This document shows positions 25,441-32,218 of a DNA stretch of 32,218 bases, piece after piece (position 1 is the stretch's first letter; each line of letters starts with the position of its first letter). The stretch is from Planctomycetota bacterium (GTDB taxonomy: Bacteria; Planctomycetota; Planctomycetia; Pirellulales; UBA7805): contig JABABY010000006.1 of assembly GCA_014237955.1 (NCBI GenBank), positions 1-32,218 on the forward strand, written 5' to 3'. Both the position numbers and the translations under genes were made by a program. The notes beneath the pieces are model-generated. The model made no database searches, was not told the DNA's origin, and saw only the letters and a program-made list of their open reading frames with translations.

Positions 25441-25878
25441 ATGGGTGATGCGAAAGAGGATAAACAGCTTTTATTAGCTGCGGTACGTATTGCCAGGGAG
25501 GGTCAACGAGAAGGAAATCAGCCTTATGGGGCTGTCGTTTTCAGGGCCGGCCAGATCATCGCAGAAGCGTACAATTCTGCGGCCACCAGTGGCGACCGTC
25601 TTTCCCACGCAGAGACCAATGCGTTGGATTCAGCATGCCGACGTCTCGGCACCTCATCGCTCGCAGACTGTACACTCTATTGCACCAGTGAACCTTGTAT
25701 CTTATGTGTCGGCGCGATCGCTTGGACCGGTGTTGGACGGGTTGTCTATGGTGTGGCAGATCCAATCGATGGTGCCATTGGCGAACTGCAAACGATCGAA
25801 ACCAACATTGCAACAACCCATCTCTCCTTTGATGAGTGTGACGAACTCTTTGCAGAAATTACCCAGAAGCAGCGTTAG
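25441..25878 (+). CDS. Nucleoside/base deaminase (CDA fold)
   Basis: 145 aa zinc deaminase of the cytidine/guanine deaminase superfamily. The catalytic HAETNA (His ligand and proton-shuttle Glu, about residues 56-61) and the zinc dyad CTSEPCILC (about residues 80-88) are both intact. The upstream QPYGAVVFRAGQIIAEAYN segment and the later WTGVGRVVYGVADP resemble guanine deaminase or tRNA adenosine deaminase-like members. It acts in the cytoplasm on a base, nucleoside or related heterocycle; the exact substrate cannot be chosen. GGAGAATGAC precedes the ATG. It follows the interrupted methyltransferase closely and ends at a possible terminator. Confidence 0.9.
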   Translation: MGDAKEDKQLLLAAVRIAREGQREGNQPYGAVVFRAGQIIAEAYNSAATSGDRLSHAETNALDSACRRLGTSSLADCTLYCTSEPCILCVGAIAWTGVGRVVYGVADPIDGAIGELQTIETNIATTHLSFDECDELFAEITQKQR

Positions 25879-25906
25879 TGCTGGCGAGTAAAATTTTCAC
25901 CAGCGC
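25878..25906 (+). terminator. Possible intrinsic terminator after the deaminase gene
   Basis: GTGCTGG (25878-25884) pairs with CCAGCGC (25900-25906), 7 bp with one T-G pair and a 15-nt loop, followed by AATTTT. The U-tract is short, so termination may be partial. Confidence 0.4.
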
Positions 25907-25970
25907 AATTTTCCAAAAAAACAACACGGTTTTTCAGAAAAACTGCAATACCGCCCATGTGGAAAAAGTA

Positions 25971-25976
25971 TATAAT
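25971..25976 (+). promoter_or_regulatory. -10 box of the HMA lipoprotein gene
   Basis: TATAAT lies 44 bp upstream of the ATG at 26020, implying a leader of about 37 nt. No good -35 hexamer is seen at 16-18 nt spacing, so an activator or a different sigma factor may be involved. Confidence 0.5.
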
Positions 25977-26019
25977 CGGTAGCGTTCGATCGATGCGTTT
26001 CATTTAGGAGATCATTTCT

Positions 26020-26376
26020 ATGAAGCTTTTACACAACATGGCATTTGGCGGAGCCCTGTTTGCTGTTTTGGCCTTCCTGGGATGCGGGCAACAAGGCTCA
26101 GCACCAGAAGCGTCTTCGGCATCCGCAAACTTGAACAATGTGGCTGCGGCATCCAACCTGCCCAGCCTTACCCTTGCTATTTCCGGCATGACCTGACCAG
26201 TAGGTTGTAAGCCTCGGGTCGAGGCCGCGCTCAAAAAGGCACCTGGTGTCAAAAATGTACAGGTCGATTTTGCAACGAAAAAAGCAGTCGTCACCTTTGA
26301 CAACAAAGGTAATGATGGAAAATCGTTGATAGAATCTCTCAAAGAAGCCGGATTTGGTGGCGAGGTGGTCAACTAG
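26020..26376 (+). CDS. Predicted selenoprotein: HMA-domain lipoprotein with TGA at the metal-binding cysteine
   Basis: 118 residues if TGA 26194-26196 is read through; it ends at TAG. AGGAG lies 9 nt before the ATG. The N-terminus is a lipoprotein signal (ALFAVLAFLGC, Cys22), then an Ala/Ser/Asn linker, then a heavy-metal-associated domain from about residue 48 to the end: LTLAISGMT-[TGA]-PVGCKPRVEAALKK, PGVKNVQVDFATKKAVVTF, LIESLKEAGFGG. In HMA proteins the residue at TGA (position 59) is the first metal-binding Cys; the partner is Cys63. The spacing is CxxxC, a variant I recall from planctomycete HMA lipoproteins. TGA differs by one base from a Cys codon, and the rest of the frame is intact. 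A SECIS-like hairpin lies at the right distance (26211-26225). I infer selenocysteine insertion. The protein would be an envelope-anchored soft-metal binder or redox protein. Confidence 0.82.
26211..26225 (+). promoter_or_regulatory. Candidate bacterial SECIS element
   Basis: GCCTCG (26211-26216), GGT loop (26217-26219), CGAGGC (26220-26225): a perfect 6-bp stem whose apical loop starts with GG and lies 20 nt after the TGA. Published bacterial SECIS models ask for a short stem, a 3-14 nt loop with G in the first two positions, and a loop 16-37 nt from UGA; all are met. No bulged U is evident in the stem. Confidence 0.7.
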
Positions 26377-26470
26377 ATCAACAATATTCCATGCTGTCGT
26401 ACACGCCGACTCCAAGCGGTACCGCGGAAATCTCTCGCTGAGATGGATGGGTGCCGCTTTTTTCGTTTGA

Positions 26471-28537
26471 TTACTTCTTCGGCCGTTTTCGCTTACTCTT
26501 CCTCGGTTGCTGTCCGGATGAAGGCCTCTCCGGACGATAGCCCGCACCCGCCTTGTTGCGGGACTGACGTTTCTTTTTATTGGATGCTTTCTTGCCATCG
26601 ATTCCATGTACGTAATGGCCCTCGTGCTCCTGATTCGCTTTATGCCGCCGCCCCTCAATGGCCTCTCTCGGCGGCCGAGATGCAATTAGGGCGTCGCAAC
26701 CAGAGCCGATCAAATCCTGGCGACCCACTTTTTCGAGTGCTTTGCGTACCTGAAAATAGTTTTCCGGCTTGAAAAACTGCATCAGCGCCCGCTGCAACTT
26801 GCGATCCCGCAGGTGGCGCGCGATGTGGACTTCTTTTCCCGTAAAGGGATCGAGACCCGTGTAGTACATGGCGGTCGCCACATCGAACGGCGCCGGAATA
26901 AAATCCTGTACCTGATCGGGGCGATAACCGGTTCGCTTGAGAAAGACCGCCAGATCGATCATAGCATCCAAATCGCTACCCGGATGACTGGCGATGTAAT
27001 AGGGAATCAAGTACTGCTTCTTGCCCGCGCGCTTGGATTCGCCCTTAAAAATTTTGGCAAACTCCTCAAAATCATCGTTGGACGGTTTGCGCATCAGAGC
27101 GAGCACATGCGGATCCGTATGCTCTGGGGCTACCTTCAGGTGCCCCCCCACGTGATACCGGGTGAGATCACGCATGTATTCGGGGGACCGACGGGCGAGA
27201 TCCATCCGAATTCCGCTCGCTACAAGCGCCTTTTTGACTCCGGGTGTTTTGCGGACATCTTTCATCAACTGCACCAGCGGCCCATGGTCGGTTCCCAGTA
27301 ATTTACAAATCGTCGGATGCACGCACGATTGGCGACGACAAACGGCTTCGACTTCTGGTCGTACACACCGCATCTGATACATGTTGGCCGTGGGGCCGCC
27401 GATATCGCTGATCACTCCTTTGAACCCTTTGTCTTTCGTCATCGTGTCCACTTCGGTCTGGACCGACTGACCGGATCGTGATTGGATAATACGTCCCTGG
27501 TGGGTGGTGATCGAACAGAAGGTACAACCGCCGAAACAGCCTCGCATGATTGTGACCGAGTCCTTGATCATCTCAAAAGCAGGAATCGGTTCGCTGTAGG
27601 AAGAATGTGGTTTGCGGGTATACGGAAGTGCATAAATAGAATCCATCGAACGTTCAGAAATCGGCAGCGTGGGTGGATTGGCAACCACGGCCTGACGATC
27701 ATGCCACTGAATGAGACGCCGGGCGTTGTACGGATTTGTTTCGTTGTGGATGATCTTGGTCGCACGGGAAAAGGCTACTTTGTCATCAAGGACTTCTTCG
27801 TAACTCGGAATGGTAATGGCATCCTCTGGGGGCGTCTCCGAAGCCCCCATGGCATAGGCAACACCCCGCATGTCGCGAAGATCGCGAACTGTCTCTCCCG
27901 CATCCAGGCGCCGCGCGATCTGCAAAATCGATTCCTCTCCCATTCCAAAAGCGAGTATGTCTGCTTTGCAGTCAAGAAGAATCGAGCGCCGCACCTTATC
28001 ACTCCAATAGTCGTAATGGGCAAGCCGCCGCAGAGATGCCTCCACGCCACCGGCAATCACGGGAACCCCCTTAAATGCCTCACGAGCGCGTTGACAGTAG
28101 GCGAGCGTCGCCCGATCAGGGCGCATGCCAATCCGACCCCCCGGTGAATAGGCATCGTCATTACGAACCTTGCGGTTCGCCGTGTAGTGATTGATCATCG
28201 AATCCATGTTGCCCGCGCTAATTGCATAAAAAAGGCGCGGACGGCCAAACGTTTTCCACGGCTCACAGCTATGCCAATCGGGTTGCGACACAATACCCAC
28301 ACGAAAACCGGCCGCCTCTAACACGCGGCCGAGAATAGCGGCTGCAAAACTCGGATGGTCGATGTAGGCATCGCCTGTTACAAAAACAACGTCAACCTGA
28401 TCCCAGCCGCGATCGTTCATTTCGGCACGAGACATTGGCAGCGGCTTTGCTGCCTGGTCGAGCGCAAGATCTTCCAGGATTGCACCAGTCTGTCCGGCAG
28501 ATGCAAGAATCGGAAGTCGGTCCTGGGGAGGCAGCAT
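26471..28537 (-). CDS. YgiQ family radical SAM protein
   Basis: 688 aa. N-terminal domain begins with DVVFVTGDAYIDHPSFAAAI and RVGIVSQPDWH, the B12-binding-like fold seen in YgiQ. The radical SAM cluster motif is GCFGGCTFCSITTHQGR (CxxxCxxC), near residue 330. Family landmarks follow: ISDIGGPTANMYQM, HVGGHLKVAPEH, YYIASHPGSDLDAM, and QVQDFIPAPFDVATAMYYTG. The C-terminal 60 residues are strongly basic (KKASNKKKRQSRNK, RKSKRKRPKK), suggesting RNA or ribosome contact. The reaction is unknown for the family. It starts at ATG 28537 with AGGATG upstream and converges on the HMA gene. Confidence 0.96.
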   Translation of the reverse strand: MLPPQDRLPILASAGQTGAILEDLALDQAAKPLPMSRAEMNDRGWDQVDVVFVTGDAYIDHPSFAAAILGRVLEAAGFRVGIVSQPDWHSCEPWKTFGRPRLFYAISAGNMDSMINHYTANRKVRNDDAYSPGGRIGMRPDRATLAYCQRAREAFKGVPVIAGGVEASLRRLAHYDYWSDKVRRSILLDCKADILAFGMGEESILQIARRLDAGETVRDLRDMRGVAYAMGASETPPEDAITIPSYEEVLDDKVAFSRATKIIHNETNPYNARRLIQWHDRQAVVANPPTLPISERSMDSIYALPYTRKPHSSYSEPIPAFEMIKDSVTIMRGCFGGCTFCSITTHQGRIIQSRSGQSVQTEVDTMTKDKGFKGVISDIGGPTANMYQMRCVRPEVEAVCRRQSCVHPTICKLLGTDHGPLVQLMKDVRKTPGVKKALVASGIRMDLARRSPEYMRDLTRYHVGGHLKVAPEHTDPHVLALMRKPSNDDFEEFAKIFKGESKRAGKKQYLIPYYIASHPGSDLDAMIDLAVFLKRTGYRPDQVQDFIPAPFDVATAMYYTGLDPFTGKEVHIARHLRDRKLQRALMQFFKPENYFQVRKALEKVGRQDLIGSGCDALIASRPPREAIEGRRHKANQEHEGHYVHGIDGKKASNKKKRQSRNKAGAGYRPERPSSGQQPRKSKRKRPKK

Positions 28538-28781
28538 CAGTACATCCTAAATGAAAATTGAATCTACCTATTCTAGTCTGGATATACGGCCCAAGGACTA
28601 TGAAGGATGCTAATTTTATTCAGTAAAACCGGCTCAAAAAGAGTGTTTGCAAAGCATTGAGGATGTTGCCGGAAATCGGGGGGAGATATACTGGCCAGAA
28701 CGTTCTGAACATCCAACGACATCGACCCCAAAGTAGCCAACCATCCCTTCTTAAATGCTGCTTGTGCGGGATAGAAACATT

Positions 28782-31700
28782 ATGGTACTTCCCAATCATC
28801 TTGTCCGATTCCGATGGATTGCACAACTGCTCGTTGCAATCACCGCAGCCGGAGCAATGGCATCTGCCGCTGACAGAGAGAGCGAACCGATAATACATTG
28901 GGATTTGACCTCCCCGCCTCTCTCGCACCATGCGCATGGGTTGCCCCGTGAGGTGATCCCATCGCAGTTGCACGGGCCACAATTCGGCAACACGCCCCCG
29001 CATGCCTTAATCTTCACCAGCAATCAACAACAAGTGACAACACGACTCACAAATGATCAAACAGCCTCCCTCCCCAAAACGGCCCTTTCCCTCGAAGTTT
29101 GGGTGCGCTCCGAAGAAAACAAGAAGCGCTTCGGTCTTATCTCGTGCAAAGGGGAAAAACGGATCGCCTGGATTTTGGGAGGAAATGCGGATCATTTTTT
29201 CTTTACCCTCGCAAGTGAGAAAAAAGAGCGATCCACACAGCTTACTGCCCGCCCCTTCTACCAAGTGGGACAGTGGTACCTTCTAACGGGAACCTATGAT
29301 GGGCAACGGCAGAAGCTGTACGTCGATGGCCATTTGGCGGCCGAAGCCTTTGAACAGCGCGAAAATATATTGCCGCTCAGTTCGCCCGAGATTCAAATCG
29401 GGATCCTTCCGGCACAGAATGAAAACAATCCAACTCAGACATTTTTTTCCGGGCAGCTTGGGTCGGTTCACATTTGGGATCGGGCTCTTACGGCAGTTGA
29501 GATCAAAAAACGCTTTGACGCACAACAAGCGAACTTTCCTGGTGCTCTCGCAGTCTACGACTCGACGCGTGATTGGCCCACATTTGGCCACGACAACTAT
29601 CGCAGCGGTCGGGCAGGTGCTGAACCGAGGCTGCCTCTACACCTGGCATGGCGCCGCAAAATGTTGCCCGCTCCAGAACCTGCATGGCCACCACCAGCCA
29701 AACAGGATTTTTGGAACAACAAGCAAAATCTTCAACCGAGGGTCAACTTCGACCGCTGTTTCGAGCCCGTTGTCTCCAAGGGACGAATTTACCTTGGCTC
29801 CTCGAGCAACGATCAACTCTATTGCCTGGACCTGGAAACCGGAAAGACACTCTGGCGTTTTTTTGCTGAGGGACCGATACGGCTTGCACCAACGGTCGCT
29901 GACGGACGGGTATTGTTTGGATCGGATGACGGCCGGGTGTATTGCCTCAATGCAACATCGGGCCAACAAATTTGGCGCTATGAGTCGGAGGGCAATTTTT
30001 TTCCCGGTAATGGACGGTTGGTCCATCCCGGGTTGGTCCGTAGCGGTATTTTTGTTGAAAAGGGGCGCGTCTTCTTCACCACCGGCTTGTTCCCACGCCA
30101 AGGCGTCCGGCTTGTATCACTCGATCTTCACGATGGAAAACGTATTCGCCAAAAACGACTAGCGAGCTCCCCGCAAGGTTATTTAGGACGTCGTGGAGGG
30201 CGATTGTTTGCCGCCACATGGCGCAACCTCCGGGGATCCGTGCTCGAATCACTCGACGCTTCAAAAAAAGATCCTTTTATCGAACTGCCCACTTTGTTTC
30301 CGCCGTTTGATCAAATTGTGATCGAGGCGGGTAACGTCATCTTCGGTGGAGGAGCGGGAGGTGTGGTTGCCTTTTCGCGCGAGGGGGGTAAACCACTTTG
30401 GGAGGCTTCAATCGAGGGTACCTGCACGAGTCTCCTACTGGCCAATGATCACCTACTGGCAAGCACGCAGGAGGGAGACCTTTATTGTTTTACGCCGAAG
30501 GCTCAAGAAACTTCTATAGTCCCCCCGGCACCGGCAAACAGACGCGGCGGTATATCGACCAAAAACAAGGCGGGCCGACAGGCTGCGAACATTCTTAACG
30601 CTAGTGGACTCCGGAAAGGATATTGTCTTTTGCTAGGGGAAGATTTGGGCGATCTGGCCGAAGCTTTAGCTCTCAAGTCGCAGATGCAGATTGTCGTCGC
30701 TGTTCCGCATGCTCAAAAAGCAGCCGCGCTGCGCGAGAAGCTCCACCAAAGGCAACTTTATGGAAAGGTCGTCGTTCATGATCTTGAGAACGCAAAAAGG
30801 CTTCCTTATGGAGATTGGATATTCAACATTGTGGTAGCCAATCGCAAAGATGGCTCAGAGTCGCTTCCACCAGAGGAGGAAGTGTGGCGCGTTATACGGC
30901 CCGAGGGAGGCTGTCTGTGGAATGGAACCGATCTGAAACCCACTTTTCGCAAACCACTCGATGGAGCGGGCGAGTGGACGCACCTTTACGGAAACGCTGC
31001 CAATACGGCCTGTAGCGGGGACATCCACGTTCGCGGCCCATTGGCCCTCCAATGGTTTGGGCTACCAGGACCGCAATCTATGGTCGACCGACACCATCGG
31101 AGCGCAGCTCCTCTGTACAAATCGGGAGTACTCTATGTCCCTGGAAATGAAAAAATATATGGGGTCGATGCGTATAACGGAACCGTCCGCTGGGAGGTCG
31201 ATGTTCCCGGTTCGCGGAGGATCGGTATGTTGCGGGATTGCGGCACGATGTGTGCGGCGCAAGAAGGGATTTTTGTTGCGGCCGGAAAAATGTGCACCTT
31301 ACTTTCCGCCACGGATGGAAAGCCTGTCTGGCAATTTGAGGTGCCTTCCTCAGGGGAACCATCGTCGCTCGAGTGGGGCCTTGTTGCGTGTGATGATGGG
31401 CTCCTTTTCGGTAGTGGTGTTCCTGCGGGTGGCATTCGTCGCGGCCATAGCCGGAAGTCGATCATCGAAGGCACTTACTGGGATTATCGTCCAATTGTTA
31501 TTAGCAATTCTCTGTTTGCTTTCGATCAAAAAACTCGGAAGAGACAGTGGCTCTATGCGCCGGCCAATCGTGTGATTCTCAATCCAACCATCACCTTAGG
31601 TGGAAAACAAATATACTTTGTTGAAGTTGCGAAACCGGTCAACCCGAAAACAACCGGTCGGGTGAAGATCGACAAGGCTCTCGACCGGGACGCAAAACTG

Positions 31701-32218
31701 GTGGCGATCTCTACAGCAACCGGTAAGATCGCCTGGGAGCAAGCGGTCGATTATGCGGCGATCGAGCACCACCTCTATGCCCTTTACGGCCAAAATATTT
31801 TGGTGACCGTTGGCTCGCGAAATCAGCCAAGGGGCAAGAAGGGTGAATCACAGGTCTGGTACGACCTACATGCCTACGATGCGAAGACTGGGAAGCTGCT
31901 CTGGAAAAAGTCGCAGAATAATAAAACTTCTTCTGGGGGCGATCATGGTGAACAGGACCACCACCCGGTCCTGATTGGCAACCGCCTTTTTGCAGAACCC
32001 TTTGCCTACCGCCTGCGGACTGGGGAGCCCGTGAGCGACTGGCAGTGGGATCAGAGGCATCGAGGAGGTTGTGGAACGGTTTCGGCATCGGGTGGGGCCT
32101 TCTTCTTCCGCGACTCAAATGCCGCGATGTTTGACCTCACAGACCAAAAGTACTTCAAGATCACACAGGTAAGCCGCCCCGGCTGTTGGATCAACATGAT
32201 TCCGGCCGGCGGTTTGCT
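28782..32218 (+). CDS. Large secreted LamG / PQQ-like propeller / methyltransferase-like fusion (3' part beyond window)
   Basis: 1145 codons visible, open to the right edge. Start is ATG 28782 or 28755, both in frame; either gives a signal peptide (WIAQLLVAITAAGAMASAAD). Residues about 90-250 form a LamG-like jelly roll (LSLEVWVRSEENKKRFGLIS, YQVGQWYLLTGTYDGQ, GQLGSVHIWDRALTAVEI). PQQ-like beta-propeller blades follow, each with a YCLDLETGKTLW-type repeat (about 320-580). A Rossmann methyltransferase-like insert lies at about 610-725 (GYCLLLGEDLGDLAEALA, RLPYGDWIFNIVVANR, VWRVIRPEGGCLW). EWTHLYGNAANTA then leads back into propeller repeats. This architecture is a known planctomycete family of unknown function. 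The SAM-binding glycine motif here is degenerate, so methyl transfer is doubtful. Confidence 0.9.
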   Translation, partial: MVLPNHLVRFRWIAQLLVAITAAGAMASAADRESEPIIHWDLTSPPLSHHAHGLPREVIPSQLHGPQFGNTPPHALIFTSNQQQVTTRLTNDQTASLPKTALSLEVWVRSEENKKRFGLISCKGEKRIAWILGGNADHFFFTLASEKKERSTQLTARPFYQVGQWYLLTGTYDGQRQKLYVDGHLAAEAFEQRENILPLSSPEIQIGILPAQNENNPTQTFFSGQLGSVHIWDRALTAVEIKKRFDAQQANFPGALAVYDSTRDWPTFGHDNYRSGRAGAEPRLPLHLAWRRKMLPAPEPAWPPPAKQDFWNNKQNLQPRVNFDRCFEPVVSKGRIYLGSSSNDQLYCLDLETGKTLWRFFAEGPIRLAPTVADGRVLFGSDDGRVYCLNATSGQQIWRYESEGNFFPGNGRLVHPGLVRSGIFVEKGRVFFTTGLFPRQGVRLVSLDLHDGKRIRQKRLASSPQGYLGRRGGRLFAATWRNLRGSVLESLDASKKDPFIELPTLFPPFDQIVIEAGNVIFGGGAGGVVAFSREGGKPLWEASIEGTCTSLLLANDHLLASTQEGDLYCFTPKAQETSIVPPAPANRRGGISTKNKAGRQAANILNASGLRKGYCLLLGEDLGDLAEALALKSQMQIVVAVPHAQKAAALREKLHQRQLYGKVVVHDLENAKRLPYGDWIFNIVVANRKDGSESLPPEEEVWRVIRPEGGCLWNGTDLKPTFRKPLDGAGEWTHLYGNAANTACSGDIHVRGPLALQWFGLPGPQSMVDRHHRSAAPLYKSGVLYVPGNEKIYGVDAYNGTVRWEVDVPGSRRIGMLRDCGTMCAAQEGIFVAAGKMCTLLSATDGKPVWQFEVPSSGEPSSLEWGLVACDDGLLFGSGVPAGGIRRGHSRKSIIEGTYWDYRPIVISNSLFAFDQKTRKRQWLYAPANRVILNPTITLGGKQIYFVEVAKPVNPKTTGRVKIDKALDRDAKLVAISTATGKIAWEQAVDYAAIEHHLYALYGQNILVTVGSRNQPRGKKGESQVWYDLHAYDAKTGKLLWKKSQNNKTSSGGDHGEQDHHPVLIGNRLFAEPFAYRLRTGEPVSDWQWDQRHRGGCGTVSASGGAFFFRDSNAAMFDLTDQKYFKITQVSRPGCWINMIPAGGL

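Noticed and set aside
24619..26376. Reassignment of TGA to a sense codon in this genome
   Set aside because: Many intact genes in the window end at TGA exactly where their families end, so TGA is a functional stop.
26098..26685. 195-codon open frame on the minus strand across the HMA gene
   Set aside because: It is an out-of-frame shadow of the HMA gene and the end of ygiQ, with no family resemblance.
29296..30162. 288-codon open frame within the right-hand gene
   Set aside because: It is in a different frame from the LamG/PQQ protein, whose domain pattern is unambiguous across this interval.

Overview
The window looks like chromosome of a planctomycete, probably Pirellulales-like. The evidence is the mix of lineage-typical families: a PSCyt1/DUF1549 secreted cytochrome, a DUF1559 prepilin-like protein, a DUF1570 secreted protein, a PQQ-propeller/methyltransferase fusion, and LL-diaminopimelate aminotransferase. 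Shine-Dalgarno sites are often weak or absent, which also fits. Most of the window is housekeeping or lineage-core sequence. I see no phage, IS element, CRISPR array or integration site.

Layout. 1-728 (minus): start of a PSCyt1/DUF1549 protein that runs off the left edge, followed by about 570 bp without a gene. 1299-4646 (plus): dapL, a helical-repeat lipoprotein and an aldo/keto reductase. 4684-8895 (minus): a four-gene cluster, CBS protein, korA, korB, zinc-ribbon CBS protein. It pairs a 2-oxoacid:ferredoxin oxidoreductase with two putative adenylate sensors. 9118-9954 (minus): an unrecognised soluble protein. 10128-12299 (plus): ribBA and uppP. 12387-12745 (plus): tmRNA with a nine-residue tag. 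12833-19641: a methyltransferase, two secreted or lipid-anchored proteins, DUF1559, CbiX, PncC with a voltage-gated K+ channel, YbaK and YjbQ. 19649-22597 (minus): ROK kinase and lepA. 22810-25878 (plus): DUF1570 protein, tRNA-His, a methyltransferase gene interrupted by TGA, and a nucleoside deaminase. 26020-26376 (plus): a small heavy-metal-associated lipoprotein. 26471-28537 (minus): YgiQ radical SAM protein. 28782 to the right edge (plus): a very large LamG/PQQ/methyltransferase-like secreted protein.

The most interesting item is the gene at 26020-26376. It is an intact lipoprotein with an HMA domain, except that the first cysteine codon of the metal-binding motif is TGA (26194-26196). 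A perfect 6-bp hairpin with a GGU apical loop begins 14 nt downstream, as expected for a bacterial SECIS element. I read it as a selenoprotein that ordinary gene calling misses. A second in-frame TGA interrupts the methyltransferase gene 1.3 kb upstream (24922-24924). That one is more likely a nonsense mutation or sequence error, although a weaker SECIS-like hairpin follows it. Several other genes here end at TGA, so TGA is a normal stop codon in this genome. No selA, selB, selC or selD lies in the window.
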